The translations under genes and the position numbers were made by a program. Shown here piece after piece: positions 6,953 to 14,447 of a stretch of 16,060 nucleotides of DNA (position 1 is its first letter; each line of letters opens with the position of its first letter). The stretch lies in contig CAZAOK010000089.1 of assembly GCA_964486725.1 (NCBI GenBank), positions 1-16,060 on the forward strand. The letters run 5' to 3'. This DNA comes from M55B154 sp964486725 (lineage in GTDB: Bacteria > Spirochaetota > UBA4802 > UB4802). The notes under the pieces are model-generated. The model did not search any database and had not been told where the DNA came from. It worked only from the letters and a program-made list of their open reading frames with translations.

Positions 6953-9466
6953 ATGGAATCATCAGCAAAAAAAGCACAGGAATTTATCAAGCAGCCCAGG
7001 GGGCTTTCTGACCGGGTAGAGTGGCTGAGGGAATATTATTTCGACGGCAATGAGCGTGCCTGGAACAACGAGAACACCTCGTGGACAACGGGTACCCCGT
7101 GGGATGAGCAGTATGATGAATTGACATTCTATATCGTACCCGAGACCTACGCGTTACTGCAGACCCTCCATTCCTCGTACCGTATGGCCGCCAGGCCTGT
7201 TGCCCTGGGGGAGGATTTCTGGAAATTGAGCATCCCTGAGCGGCGGGCATGGTTCAACCGGGAGGTGATGGTGCACTACCTTCCCCACGAGATACTGCCC
7301 GGCGACCTTATCGCCGGGGGCAGGTTTAACATTCAGACTTCAATGTGCCTGACGAAGAAGGAACAGAAGAAGCGTAACCGCATGATAATGGGTAAAAAAG
7401 GTTCGCGGGCACAAATGAAGTGGTTTCATGATCACGGGTACGGCAATGCCGGTGCCACAAGCGGGCACCTGGTGCCAGGACATGAGCGGGCCCTTTCCCT
7501 GGGGTGGAAGGGGATTCACGAAGAGCTGGCCGAGATGTATGATGACCTTACTCCCCGTGAGAAAAAAGGGCCGAAGGGTGCCCAGCTCCGTGCCATGATG
7601 ACAGCCGCCACCATGCCGGGGCAGGTGGCGAAAAAATACGCGGAGGTATGCCGTGACCAGGCGGTGAGAATAACTGACAGCATGCGCCGTGAAGAATTGC
7701 TGCAGATGGCCAAAAATCTTGAACGGGTTCCCTGGGAACCCCCCGGAACTTTCTGGGAGGCACTGCAGGCCCTATGGCTTAATCACATGCTCATTATGGC
7801 GGATGAAAATTATCCGGGACCGGGCGTGTCATTTGGCAGGATCGACCAGTACCTCTATCCTTACTGGAAATATTCAATTGACAAGGGGATGGACCGGGAG
7901 TTCGGGAAGGAAATCATGAAATGCTTCTGGGTACACGCAAATACCGCATATGATTCAATGATCCGTACGGGAAACCAGGGGATTACCGCGGGCTTCGGCC
8001 AGCTTCTCACTATCTCCGGACGGGGAAAAGACGGTGAAGACCTCAGCAATGACCTTACCTATGCTATCCTGGAGGTGATTGACGAGATGTCCCCCATCCT
8101 GGAGCCCAAGCCTAATGTGCGGCTGCATCAGAACACACCGGATGAACTTCTTGACCGGGTGGTGGGCATGATCGAATCAAGCCAGGGTGCCCCGTTTCTT
8201 CTGAATTTTGACGAGCGTTCCATGGCTGGAATGATGAAAGAATCGAAGATGGCCCGTCTTGATCATCTTATTAACGATGATACCGTGTGGGATTATGCCC
8301 CCGTTGGCTGCCTGGAAAATACCATGGCGGGTAATGACCGTTCGGGCACGGTGGACAATAACCTGAACCTGCTGAAGGCGGTTGAACTTGTTTTAACCCG
8401 TGGCCGGGATATGCACCCTTTCACCGACCCCATTACCGGCAAAACCGAGAAACCCCGGCAGGATGGCCCCCGTACCGGTGATCCCCGGAAATTTGCAACA
8501 TGGGATGAGTTCTGGGACGCCTACGTGACACAGACCCGTTATATTATTAAGAAAATAGTAGACCTCTACGAATCATCAGAACGTATCAGGGCCAGTTTTA
8601 ATCCAACACCCTACCTTTCCTGCATGGTCAAGGGATGTGCTGAAAGCGGCAGGGACATCACCCAGGGGGCGGCAGAGATAAGCTTTACAACCCTGGAGGC
8701 GGTAACATATGCCACCACCGTGGATTCACTTCTGGCGGTGAAATACCTGGTCTTTGACCAGGAAGAATGCACCATGGATGAACTAATCCTGGCCCTGCGT
8801 GATAACTGGAATGGACACCAGGTGCTGCAGGCGAGGGCGAAGAACCGGGCACCCAAGTATGGACGTGACGATGACGGTGCTGATGAAATGGCCCGGAAGG
8901 TGATGGAACTCTGGACAGGTGAGACATGGAAACACCGCACGCTGTCAACCGGAAGACAGTTTCGCCCTGGAATGCTCAGCTGGAATTACTGGGCAGGCGA
9001 CGGGTTCATCATGGCCGCAAGCCCCGATGGCCGTGAGAAGGGACAGTTTCTGTCCAACGCTATCTGTCCGTCAAACGGGGCGGATATCAACGGCCCCACT
9101 GCCAACACCAATTCGGTGGGGAAGGTGCTGGGAGGACGTGCCCGTGACAACCAGGGGGACTGGGACGGGTATAACAACATGCTTCCAAACGGGGCAAGCC
9201 ATACCATAACATTCAACCCGTCAATACTCAAAGACCCCGAGCACAGGGACAAGTTCAAGGCTTTCCTGAGGGGGTATATCGAGAACGGCGGTACCGCACT
9301 GCAGATAAACATGCTTGACCCGGATATGCTGCGTGACGCGCAGAAACATCCCCAGGACTACCGGCACCTCTTGGTGCGGGTCACGGGGTATAACGCCTAT
9401 TTCACCAGCATCGGTAAAGAGCTGCAGGACGAGGTTATCGCCAGGGTAAGCCACGGCAGGTTTTAA
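6953..9466 (+). CDS. Glycyl radical enzyme, possibly alkyl/arylalkylsuccinate synthase-like
   Basis: An oxygen-sensitive cytoplasmic radical enzyme of 837 residues. The start is ATG 6953, behind the strong AAGGAGG at 6941-6947, which overlaps the regulator stop; an upstream ATG at 6932 adds 7 residues but lacks such a site. The PFL-like barrel fills most of the protein. Cys453 in APVGCLENTM is the thiyl-radical cysteine, with Glu455 two residues on (GCxE). The C-terminal glycyl loop RVTGYNAYFTSIGKEL carries the radical at Gly812, 25 residues from the end. This is certainly a glycyl radical enzyme and not pyruvate formate-lyase itself, which has a CC pair. Several stretches (HDHGYGNAGATSGH, ANTAYDSMIRTGNQGI, EPKPNVRLH, NDRSGTVDNNLNL) look to me most like catalytic subunits that add hydrocarbons to fumarate (AssA/BssA and PflD-like). 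This is from memory. The Cys-to-Gly spacing of 359 exceeds the 336 I recall for BssA, and no small subunit is encoded, so a decarboxylase, lyase or new reaction remains open. Confidence 0.95.
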   Translation: MESSAKKAQEFIKQPRGLSDRVEWLREYYFDGNERAWNNENTSWTTGTPWDEQYDELTFYIVPETYALLQTLHSSYRMAARPVALGEDFWKLSIPERRAWFNREVMVHYLPHEILPGDLIAGGRFNIQTSMCLTKKEQKKRNRMIMGKKGSRAQMKWFHDHGYGNAGATSGHLVPGHERALSLGWKGIHEELAEMYDDLTPREKKGPKGAQLRAMMTAATMPGQVAKKYAEVCRDQAVRITDSMRREELLQMAKNLERVPWEPPGTFWEALQALWLNHMLIMADENYPGPGVSFGRIDQYLYPYWKYSIDKGMDREFGKEIMKCFWVHANTAYDSMIRTGNQGITAGFGQLLTISGRGKDGEDLSNDLTYAILEVIDEMSPILEPKPNVRLHQNTPDELLDRVVGMIESSQGAPFLLNFDERSMAGMMKESKMARLDHLINDDTVWDYAPVGCLENTMAGNDRSGTVDNNLNLLKAVELVLTRGRDMHPFTDPITGKTEKPRQDGPRTGDPRKFATWDEFWDAYVTQTRYIIKKIVDLYESSERIRASFNPTPYLSCMVKGCAESGRDITQGAAEISFTTLEAVTYATTVDSLLAVKYLVFDQEECTMDELILALRDNWNGHQVLQARAKNRAPKYGRDDDGADEMARKVMELWTGETWKHRTLSTGRQFRPGMLSWNYWAGDGFIMAASPDGREKGQFLSNAICPSNGADINGPTANTNSVGKVLGGRARDNQGDWDGYNNMLPNGASHTITFNPSILKDPEHRDKFKAFLRGYIENGGTALQINMLDPDMLRDAQKHPQDYRHLLVRVTGYNAYFTSIGKELQDEVIARVSHGRF

Positions 9467-9477
9467 GGAGCGTAACT

Positions 9478-10515
9478 ATGTCAGTAACAAAAGATATCAC
9501 CACGCTGAAAGGTACCGTTCTTGAGATTCAACGCATGTCCACCGAGGACGGTCCGGGAATTCGCACCACGGTGTTCATGAAGGGGTGTCCCCTGTCATGC
9601 ACGTGGTGCCATAACCCCGAAAGCATATCACCCCGTCCCCAGGTTCACTGGATCGGTTCACGGTGCATCATGTGTAAGATGTGTATGGACGTATGCCCCG
9701 AGAACGCCCTCTACCTTGATGAGGGGGGTATCGAGGTGAACCGTGAACTCTGCACCGGGTGCGGCAGGTGCGCCGATGAATGTCCCTCAACCGCGCTGGA
9801 ATTGCTGGGAAGGAAATGGACCGTTCACGAACTGGTTGCAGAACTGGTAAAGGACAGGGCCTTCTTCGAGAAGTCCGGCGGCGGGATAACCGTTTCGGGC
9901 GGGGAGTCTACCCTGCAGAAAGAATTCGTGACGGAACTATTAAGATCATTGCGTGCACAGGGTATTCATACCGCTATCGACACCTGCGGAGTCTGCGGGA
10001 AGGATGCCCTCGACCGTATACTGCCGCATGCCGACCTTGTGCTTTTTGACGTAAAGCTCATTGATGCAGAACTGCACCGCGGGTTTACCGGAAGCAGTAA
10101 CGAACGGATACTTGAGAACCTGCGGCACGTGGCACAGCTTGTGAAAGAACATCTCTACCCCCGTGAACTCTGGGTGCGAACCCCCGTTATTCCCGGGGCT
10201 ACCGATACGGATGAAAACATTCGGGGTATCGGCGAGTTTCTCGCGGATCTTCCCGCGGGGGTAATCACCAGGTGGGAGCTCTGCGCCTTCAACAATCTCT
10301 GCGTGGATAAATATACCAGGCTTGGCAGGCAGTGGGATTTTGCAGGCGTTGCACTTGTGGATAAAGAAAGAATGGAGCACCTGGCCGAAGTTGCCCGGTC
10401 AACGGGGGTTGACCCCGCCATCGTTCTCTGGACCGGCTCTACCCGTTATGAAGGTGACAATGATGATACAGGCGAGAAGAAGAAATCAATAAAAAATAAT
10501 CCCACGTCTTGTTAA
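9478..10515 (+). CDS. Glycyl radical enzyme activase (radical SAM)
   Basis: Installs the glycyl radical on the enzyme encoded just upstream, using reductive cleavage of S-adenosylmethionine. It has 345 residues. The radical SAM cluster motif is CPLSCTWC (Cys37, Cys41, Cys44), preceded by the family hallmark STEDGPGIRT. A ferredoxin-like insert carries two further four-cysteine sets, Cys63/66/69/73 and Cys92/95/98/102, as in activases of the HPAD, glycerol dehydratase, CutC and BssD types but not PflA. The SAM-binding loop reads TVSGGES, where many relatives have SGGEP. The start follows AAGGAG at 9465-9470, which overlaps the upstream stop, so translation is coupled. The reductant (flavodoxin or ferredoxin) is not encoded in the window. 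The short C-terminal tail (GEKKKSIKNN) is lysine-rich and probably disordered. Confidence 0.96.
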   Translation: MSVTKDITTLKGTVLEIQRMSTEDGPGIRTTVFMKGCPLSCTWCHNPESISPRPQVHWIGSRCIMCKMCMDVCPENALYLDEGGIEVNRELCTGCGRCADECPSTALELLGRKWTVHELVAELVKDRAFFEKSGGGITVSGGESTLQKEFVTELLRSLRAQGIHTAIDTCGVCGKDALDRILPHADLVLFDVKLIDAELHRGFTGSSNERILENLRHVAQLVKEHLYPRELWVRTPVIPGATDTDENIRGIGEFLADLPAGVITRWELCAFNNLCVDKYTRLGRQWDFAGVALVDKERMEHLAEVARSTGVDPAIVLWTGSTRYEGDNDDTGEKKKSIKNNPTSC

Positions 10516-10526
10516 GGGGGAACAAT

Positions 10527-11375
10527 ATGAATGATAAAAGAAAAAACTTTACACCGGATGAAATAGAGAAGCTGCAGCCAACCGAAAAGGTGGGTCTGCT
10601 TGCCACAATAAATCCTGATGGGCAGCCCCACATTTCACTCATCACCTCCCTGCAGCCGGCAAGTGAGGCACAGATGGTGTTTGGCCAGTTCTCCGAGGGA
10701 TTGTCCAAGCAGTACATACAGAAGAATCCCAAAACGGGTTTTTTGCTGATGACCCTTGACCGCTCCATGTGGAGGGGAAAAGCTGACTATACCCATCTTC
10801 GAAAAGAGGGCCCCGAGTACGAGATGTTCAACGAGAAGCCCATGTTCCGCTACAACACCTACTTCGGGGTGAACACGGTATATTATTTCGATCTGCTTGA
10901 AGTGGGACAGAAGGAAGGCCTTCCCATGGGAGGCATAATCCGGTCGGCACTGGCCACCAAATTCGCCAGGGGGGGTGCCGGCAGAAAAAGTGAAAAGGTC
11001 ATATTGAATCATATGGCAGAAGACATGTTCAACATGCTTGATTCCCTGAAATTTATTTCATGGGTGGGGGGGGACGGGTACCCCGTCATTGTGCCGGTAA
11101 TACAATGCCAGGCTGCCGGCACAACCAGGCTTGCTTTCTCTCCCGGCGCGTACGGCCATGAACTGCTGCAGATACCTGAAGGCAAAGAGGTGGCCGTATT
11201 CGCCATGACCATGCAGATGGAAGACGTACTGGTAAGGGGCGTCTTCAACGGGTACAGCCGCCACCGGGGCGTGAAACTGGGTACCATCGACATCAACTGG
11301 GTATACAACTCAATGCCCCCCGTACACGGCCAGGTCTACCCCGAGGTGCCGCTGGAGGCGGTCACTGAATTCTAA
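10527..11375 (+). CDS. Pyridoxamine 5'-phosphate oxidase-like FMN-binding split-barrel protein
   Basis: A 282-residue protein starting at ATG 10527, behind AAGGGGG at 10514-10520; a TTG at 10509 would overlap the activase and is less likely. Residues about 10-60 (EKVGLLATINPDGQPHISL) match the first strands of the PNPOx-like split barrel, which usually binds FMN or another flavin and sometimes heme. A second stretch after residue about 175 (LKFISWVGGDGYPVIVPVIQ) repeats the same strand-turn-strand pattern, so it may hold two split-barrel domains. True PNPOx is about 220 residues and has a different C-terminus, so vitamin B6 synthesis is unlikely. As last gene of the glycyl radical operon, 11 nt after the activase, it may be a flavoprotein electron carrier or reductase for the activase, or may process the substrate or product. 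That role is inferred from position only. Confidence 0.8.
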   Translation: MNDKRKNFTPDEIEKLQPTEKVGLLATINPDGQPHISLITSLQPASEAQMVFGQFSEGLSKQYIQKNPKTGFLLMTLDRSMWRGKADYTHLRKEGPEYEMFNEKPMFRYNTYFGVNTVYYFDLLEVGQKEGLPMGGIIRSALATKFARGGAGRKSEKVILNHMAEDMFNMLDSLKFISWVGGDGYPVIVPVIQCQAAGTTRLAFSPGAYGHELLQIPEGKEVAVFAMTMQMEDVLVRGVFNGYSRHRGVKLGTIDINWVYNSMPPVHGQVYPEVPLEAVTEF

Positions 11376-11378
11376 TCT

Positions 11379-12638
11379 CTAAGGATTGGCGCTGCCAACC
11401 AGGAATGTGCCGTCGGGGGAGAGGGTTGTGTGTACGGTGTAGAACCGGTTGCGCTCCAGTTTTTCGTGTACCCGAACCGGTACGTAGTACTGGTTGAAGC
11501 CGCTGGTGAAGCCGTTTCGGTAGTGTTCGGCCAGGAATCTTGAGGTGGAGCCTGTGAAGGTGCGGTAATACTCTGCCTTCTGTGTTTCCGAAAGGGTGAT
11601 CACCTGGCGGCTTCGTTCTGCTTTTGTTTCCTCGTCTACTGTCTGTTTCATGTTTGCCGCTTCTGTCCCCTTCCTGGGAGAGAAACGAAAGGTATGCACA
11701 TGGGAGAAGTTCATCTCCCTGACAAACTCAAGGCTCTGCCTGAAGTCTTCGTCCCCTTCCCCCGGGAAACCCACAATCAGGTCGGTGGTGAAATTGAAAA
11801 GGGGGTCAGAGCCCCGTATGGTTTCAACTATGCGCCGGTACTGGTCAGTGCTGTAGCGGCGGTTCATGAGGGTGAGCACACGGTCGCTGCCGCTCTGCAG
11901 CGAGAGGTGCAGGTGCTTCACCATCTTCTCATGGGTGACCAGGTCTAAAAATTTCCCGGTGAGGGCATGGGGTGACAGGGATGAGCAATGGATACGAAAA
12001 TCCCCCTCAACGGAGAGCATTGATTCTATAAGATGGGCAAGATCATATTCGTTATGCGCGTAATTTCCTATCATCACGCCGGTCAGCAGAAATTCCCGGT
12101 ACCCCGCATCCAGAAGCACCCTGAACTCATCCAGTATCTCATCCGCCGGGCGGCTCACCGGGCCGCCGCGCACGTAGGGGATGATGCAGTAGGCGCAGTA
12201 GTTGTCACAACCATCCTGTATTTTCAGGTTTATTCGGGTTCGTGATGACCGTGTGGCTGGTGGAAAGCTGAACCGTTCTGCCGGTTTTTCTTCCATTGAA
12301 TCAAATAGTGACGGGTTTTCAACCAGGTCGGGAATGAGGTACTTGTAGTCGTTGGGTACGTAAAAAACATTGCCATCCTTTTCTACCCTGCCGGCATAAC
12401 AGCTGGTAACGATTATCATGCCCGGGAGTGAAGGGTCCATTTCCCGCAGGGCCCGTGAGACAAGGTTTCGTGTTTTGCGTTCACTTGCATGGGTTACCAC
12501 GCAGGAGTTCACAATTACCACCTCCGCATCCCTGTTGCCCGGCACGATGGTATGGCCGAAGTCCTTCAGGCGGGTGATAACTGACTGTATCTCGGCCTGG
12601 TTGAGCCTGCAGCCAAGTGACGAGACCTTAATCTTCAT
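11379..12638 (-). CDS. mtaB: tRNA t6A37 methylthiotransferase MtaB
   Basis: Adds a methylthio group to C2 of N6-threonylcarbamoyladenosine at tRNA position 37 in the anticodon loop. It has 419 residues, normal for the family. The N-terminal MTTase domain has its three cluster cysteines, Cys10 (SLGCRLNQAE), Cys46 (NSCVVTHASE) and Cys80 (TSCYAGR). The radical SAM domain has CDNYCAYC (Cys144, Cys148, Cys151). Later landmarks are LHLSLQSGSDRVL, a stretch typical of MiaB/MtaB proteins, and TDLIVGFPGE. The C-terminal part (about 360-419) fits a TRAM RNA-binding domain. SLGCRLNQAE and NSCVVT favour MtaB over MiaB or RimO. The start overlaps the end of the chemoreceptor gene by 11 nt, with no good ribosome-binding site of its own, so it depends on coupling. 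It is tail-to-tail with the split-barrel gene, only 3 nt apart. Confidence 0.92.
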   Translation of the reverse strand: MKIKVSSLGCRLNQAEIQSVITRLKDFGHTIVPGNRDAEVVIVNSCVVTHASERKTRNLVSRALREMDPSLPGMIIVTSCYAGRVEKDGNVFYVPNDYKYLIPDLVENPSLFDSMEEKPAERFSFPPATRSSRTRINLKIQDGCDNYCAYCIIPYVRGGPVSRPADEILDEFRVLLDAGYREFLLTGVMIGNYAHNEYDLAHLIESMLSVEGDFRIHCSSLSPHALTGKFLDLVTHEKMVKHLHLSLQSGSDRVLTLMNRRYSTDQYRRIVETIRGSDPLFNFTTDLIVGFPGEGDEDFRQSLEFVREMNFSHVHTFRFSPRKGTEAANMKQTVDEETKAERSRQVITLSETQKAEYYRTFTGSTSRFLAEHYRNGFTSGFNQYYVPVRVHEKLERNRFYTVHTTLSPDGTFLVGSANP

Positions 12639-14196
12639 CGGTGCTGTTTTTCCCGTATTCCTCTATCTGTTCCTTGATGGTTTCAACCATTTTCATTATA
12701 CCGCTGGATTCATCCGACATCTCTCCCGCACCCTGCGAGTTAGACTGTGATATCTGCGAGATATTACTCATGGCCTGTACCAGCTCACCCACCGCGGATT
12801 TCTGTTCACCGGTGGCGCGGCTTATCTCGTCGGCGAGGGTGGTGAGGTCGCGTGCCTTGCTGTTCACCTCGTCGTTGGTTGAAACCTGCTTGCTGGTGAA
12901 GTCTACCAGGCTTTTCACCCTGTCGTTAATTGAATTGATACCGGTGATAATGGTGCTGATGGTTGAAACGGTATTGTTGACGATCCCCATGTTATGCTGT
13001 ATACCGGTATCGTTCTCTTTCACCAGCTTCTCGATCTCCTTCACGCTGGTGGTTGTCTGGTCGGCAAGCTTGGATATCTCGTCGGCAACAACCGCGAACC
13101 CCCGTCCCGACTCACCCGCCCGTGCCGCCTCTATTGCGGCGTTCAGGGACAGCAGGTTTATCTGGTCTGAGATGTCGTTTATGATGCTGATGATGTCAGT
13201 CATCTGGGATGAACTTTTGCGTATCTTGTGCATCCCTTCTTCCATCTCAGCCATGGCGCTGTTGCCTGATTCGGCCTGGCTTGATACGGTTTTAGTGGAA
13301 CCCAGTGTGTCGTTGATGATATTATCCATCTCGTTGATCATACCGGAGAGTTCTTTCAGTATACTGGTAAGGGATTCAAGGTTTTCATTCTGCTTTTGCG
13401 CGCTGTCGGCAACGCTGTCAATACCTGCCGACACTTCCTCGAAGGTGGCGGTTGCCTCTTCGATCATGGATGCCTGCTCCTGTGTGTTCTTCGTGAAGTC
13501 ATTTATCTGGGCGGTCATGTTATTCATGGAGGTGACCACCCTGCGTGAACTGTCCTGTAAGATGGTTTTAATGAAATCGCTCTGCCTGTTGCTTCGTTGC
13601 GCTTCTTTCTTCGCTATTTGTGTGTTCCTTTTGAATATCCTGGTTATCAGAAGGGAAATTGTATATACCATGGCAATAGAAAAAATGGTATCTATGGTGG
13701 CAAAGGTGGCCACGTTGAAGGGTAAACCGATACCCAGGTAGTGGTAGAGGGCGTATACCAGTATAACCAGGAATGTAAATGAAACCGACACGATGGTAAG
13801 CATGGCAGTGGTGCTGAAAATGGTGCACAGAACAATGCAGGGAAAAATAAAGATACCATATGATGAGAAAAGAAGCTCCTCTTTCACAAAAAGATGTGAC
13901 ACGTACCCGGCGGCAACGGTCAATGAACCAAAGGCAATAAATATGTTTGCGGAGACTATATTTTTCCCTTTTTCAAGGTAATAAAGGCTGATGGAAAATC
14001 CCACGATTAGAAGCCAGGTGATCTTTCCCACCCGGATAAAATCTTCAATGCCAACCGCCAGCATGGATACCTGCAGCAATAGTATAAGCACCAGGAAAAC
14101 CGTTTCAAATAACAGGAGAAGTCGTGCCCTTGCCTCGGTAAGGTAATCACTCTGGGCATAACTCTTGAGAAAAAAATGCATGTATCGTGTAAACAT
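12628..14196 (-). CDS. Six-TM methyl-accepting chemotaxis protein without HAMP
   Basis: A chemoreceptor of 522 residues. I chose the ATG whose complement is at 14194-14196 because AGAGAGGG lies just upstream on the minus strand; an ATG at 14235 would add 13 residues. Residues about 27-188 hold six predicted membrane helices with short loops, so sensing is probably within the membrane or through a cytoplasmic partner, not a large periplasmic domain. No HAMP domain separates TM6 from the coiled-coil signalling domain (about 205-515). The hairpin tip at about 343-378 (DQINLLSLNAAIEAARAG, then GRGFAVVADEISKLAD) is the CheA/CheW contact region and is intact. Flanking heptads contain Glu/Gln pairs that could be methylated. 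There is no C-terminal CheR-binding pentapeptide. The ISDQINLLSLNAA...EISKLAD wording resembles spirochaete receptors as I remember them. No other chemotaxis genes are nearby. Confidence 0.94.
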   Translation of the reverse strand: MFTRYMHFFLKSYAQSDYLTEARARLLLLFETVFLVLILLLQVSMLAVGIEDFIRVGKITWLLIVGFSISLYYLEKGKNIVSANIFIAFGSLTVAAGYVSHLFVKEELLFSSYGIFIFPCIVLCTIFSTTAMLTIVSVSFTFLVILVYALYHYLGIGLPFNVATFATIDTIFSIAMVYTISLLITRIFKRNTQIAKKEAQRSNRQSDFIKTILQDSSRRVVTSMNNMTAQINDFTKNTQEQASMIEEATATFEEVSAGIDSVADSAQKQNENLESLTSILKELSGMINEMDNIINDTLGSTKTVSSQAESGNSAMAEMEEGMHKIRKSSSQMTDIISIINDISDQINLLSLNAAIEAARAGESGRGFAVVADEISKLADQTTTSVKEIEKLVKENDTGIQHNMGIVNNTVSTISTIITGINSINDRVKSLVDFTSKQVSTNDEVNSKARDLTTLADEISRATGEQKSAVGELVQAMSNISQISQSNSQGAGEMSDESSGIMKMVETIKEQIEEYGKNSTDED

Positions 14197-14239
14197 GGAT
14201 GGCCCTCTCTGGAAATGGTAAAAATTTGCAAGCATTACA

Positions 14240-14270
14240 AGTATATCATATTACTACGCATATAGTCATA
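14240..14270 (-). promoter_or_regulatory. Possible promoter of the chemoreceptor-mtaB unit
   Basis: On the minus strand TATACT (complement of 14240-14245) has ATGACT (complement of 14264-14269) 18 bp upstream. The -35 is poor. The stretch is AT-rich and lies 44 nt before the chosen start, so a promoter around here is likely, but the exact boxes are uncertain. A flagellar sigma-28 pattern was not seen. Confidence 0.3.
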
Positions 14271-14301
14271 AATTACTGAATTCAGCAAGGATTAATTTCT
14301 T

Positions 14302-14332
14302 CATTGCAACCGCAATGGTCTGGCATTATAAT
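14302..14332 (+). promoter_or_regulatory. Promoter of the flavoprotein reductase with a small dyad
   Basis: TTGCAA at 14304-14309 and TATAAT at 14327-14332 are exactly 17 bp apart, with a consensus -10. The -35 box sits inside a perfect 6-4-6 dyad, CATTGC at 14302-14307 and GCAATG at 14312-14317, which could be a regulator site. The start codon of the reductase lies about 110 nt downstream, leaving a long leader that contains a GC-rich repeat. Confidence 0.65.
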
Positions 14333-14391
14333 AATAGCAGGAAGAAATAATAATATCAGCATTGATACCGGGGCAGTTTCAGGCAGCGTAA

Positions 14392-14433
14392 CGCACCCCC
14401 ACCCCGGCACTCTCCCATGAAGGGGGAGGGAGA
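14392..14433. repeat. GC-rich dispersed repeat in the reductase leader
   Basis: A C-rich block (CACCCCCACCCCGG) is followed by TCTCCC at 14411-14416, which pairs with GGGAGA at 14428-14433. The G-rich half ATGAAGGGGGAGGGAGA (14417-14433) recurs in reverse complement at the window's right edge, 16044-16060, with 15 of 17 bases the same. Such CCCTCTCCC/GGGAGAGGG elements are common intergenic repeats in draft genomes as I remember them. It ends 5 nt before the ribosome-binding site of the next gene. Confidence 0.65.
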
Positions 14434-14447
14434 ATATTGGAGGAAAT

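Noticed and set aside
10509..10526. TTG start for the split-barrel protein
   Set aside because: It would overlap the activase stop and place the AAGGGGG ribosome-binding site inside the coding region; ATG 10527 fits better.
12641..13741. 366-codon open frame on the plus strand
   Set aside because: It lies antisense within the chemoreceptor coding region, has no ribosome-binding site, and its Ser/Leu/Ile/Met-rich product is what the complement of a coiled-coil gene would give.
14321..14339. Sigma-54 promoter (TGGCA...AGCAG)
   Set aside because: The GG-to-GC spacing is 13 instead of 10 bases; the sigma-70 boxes at 14304 and 14327 fit much better.
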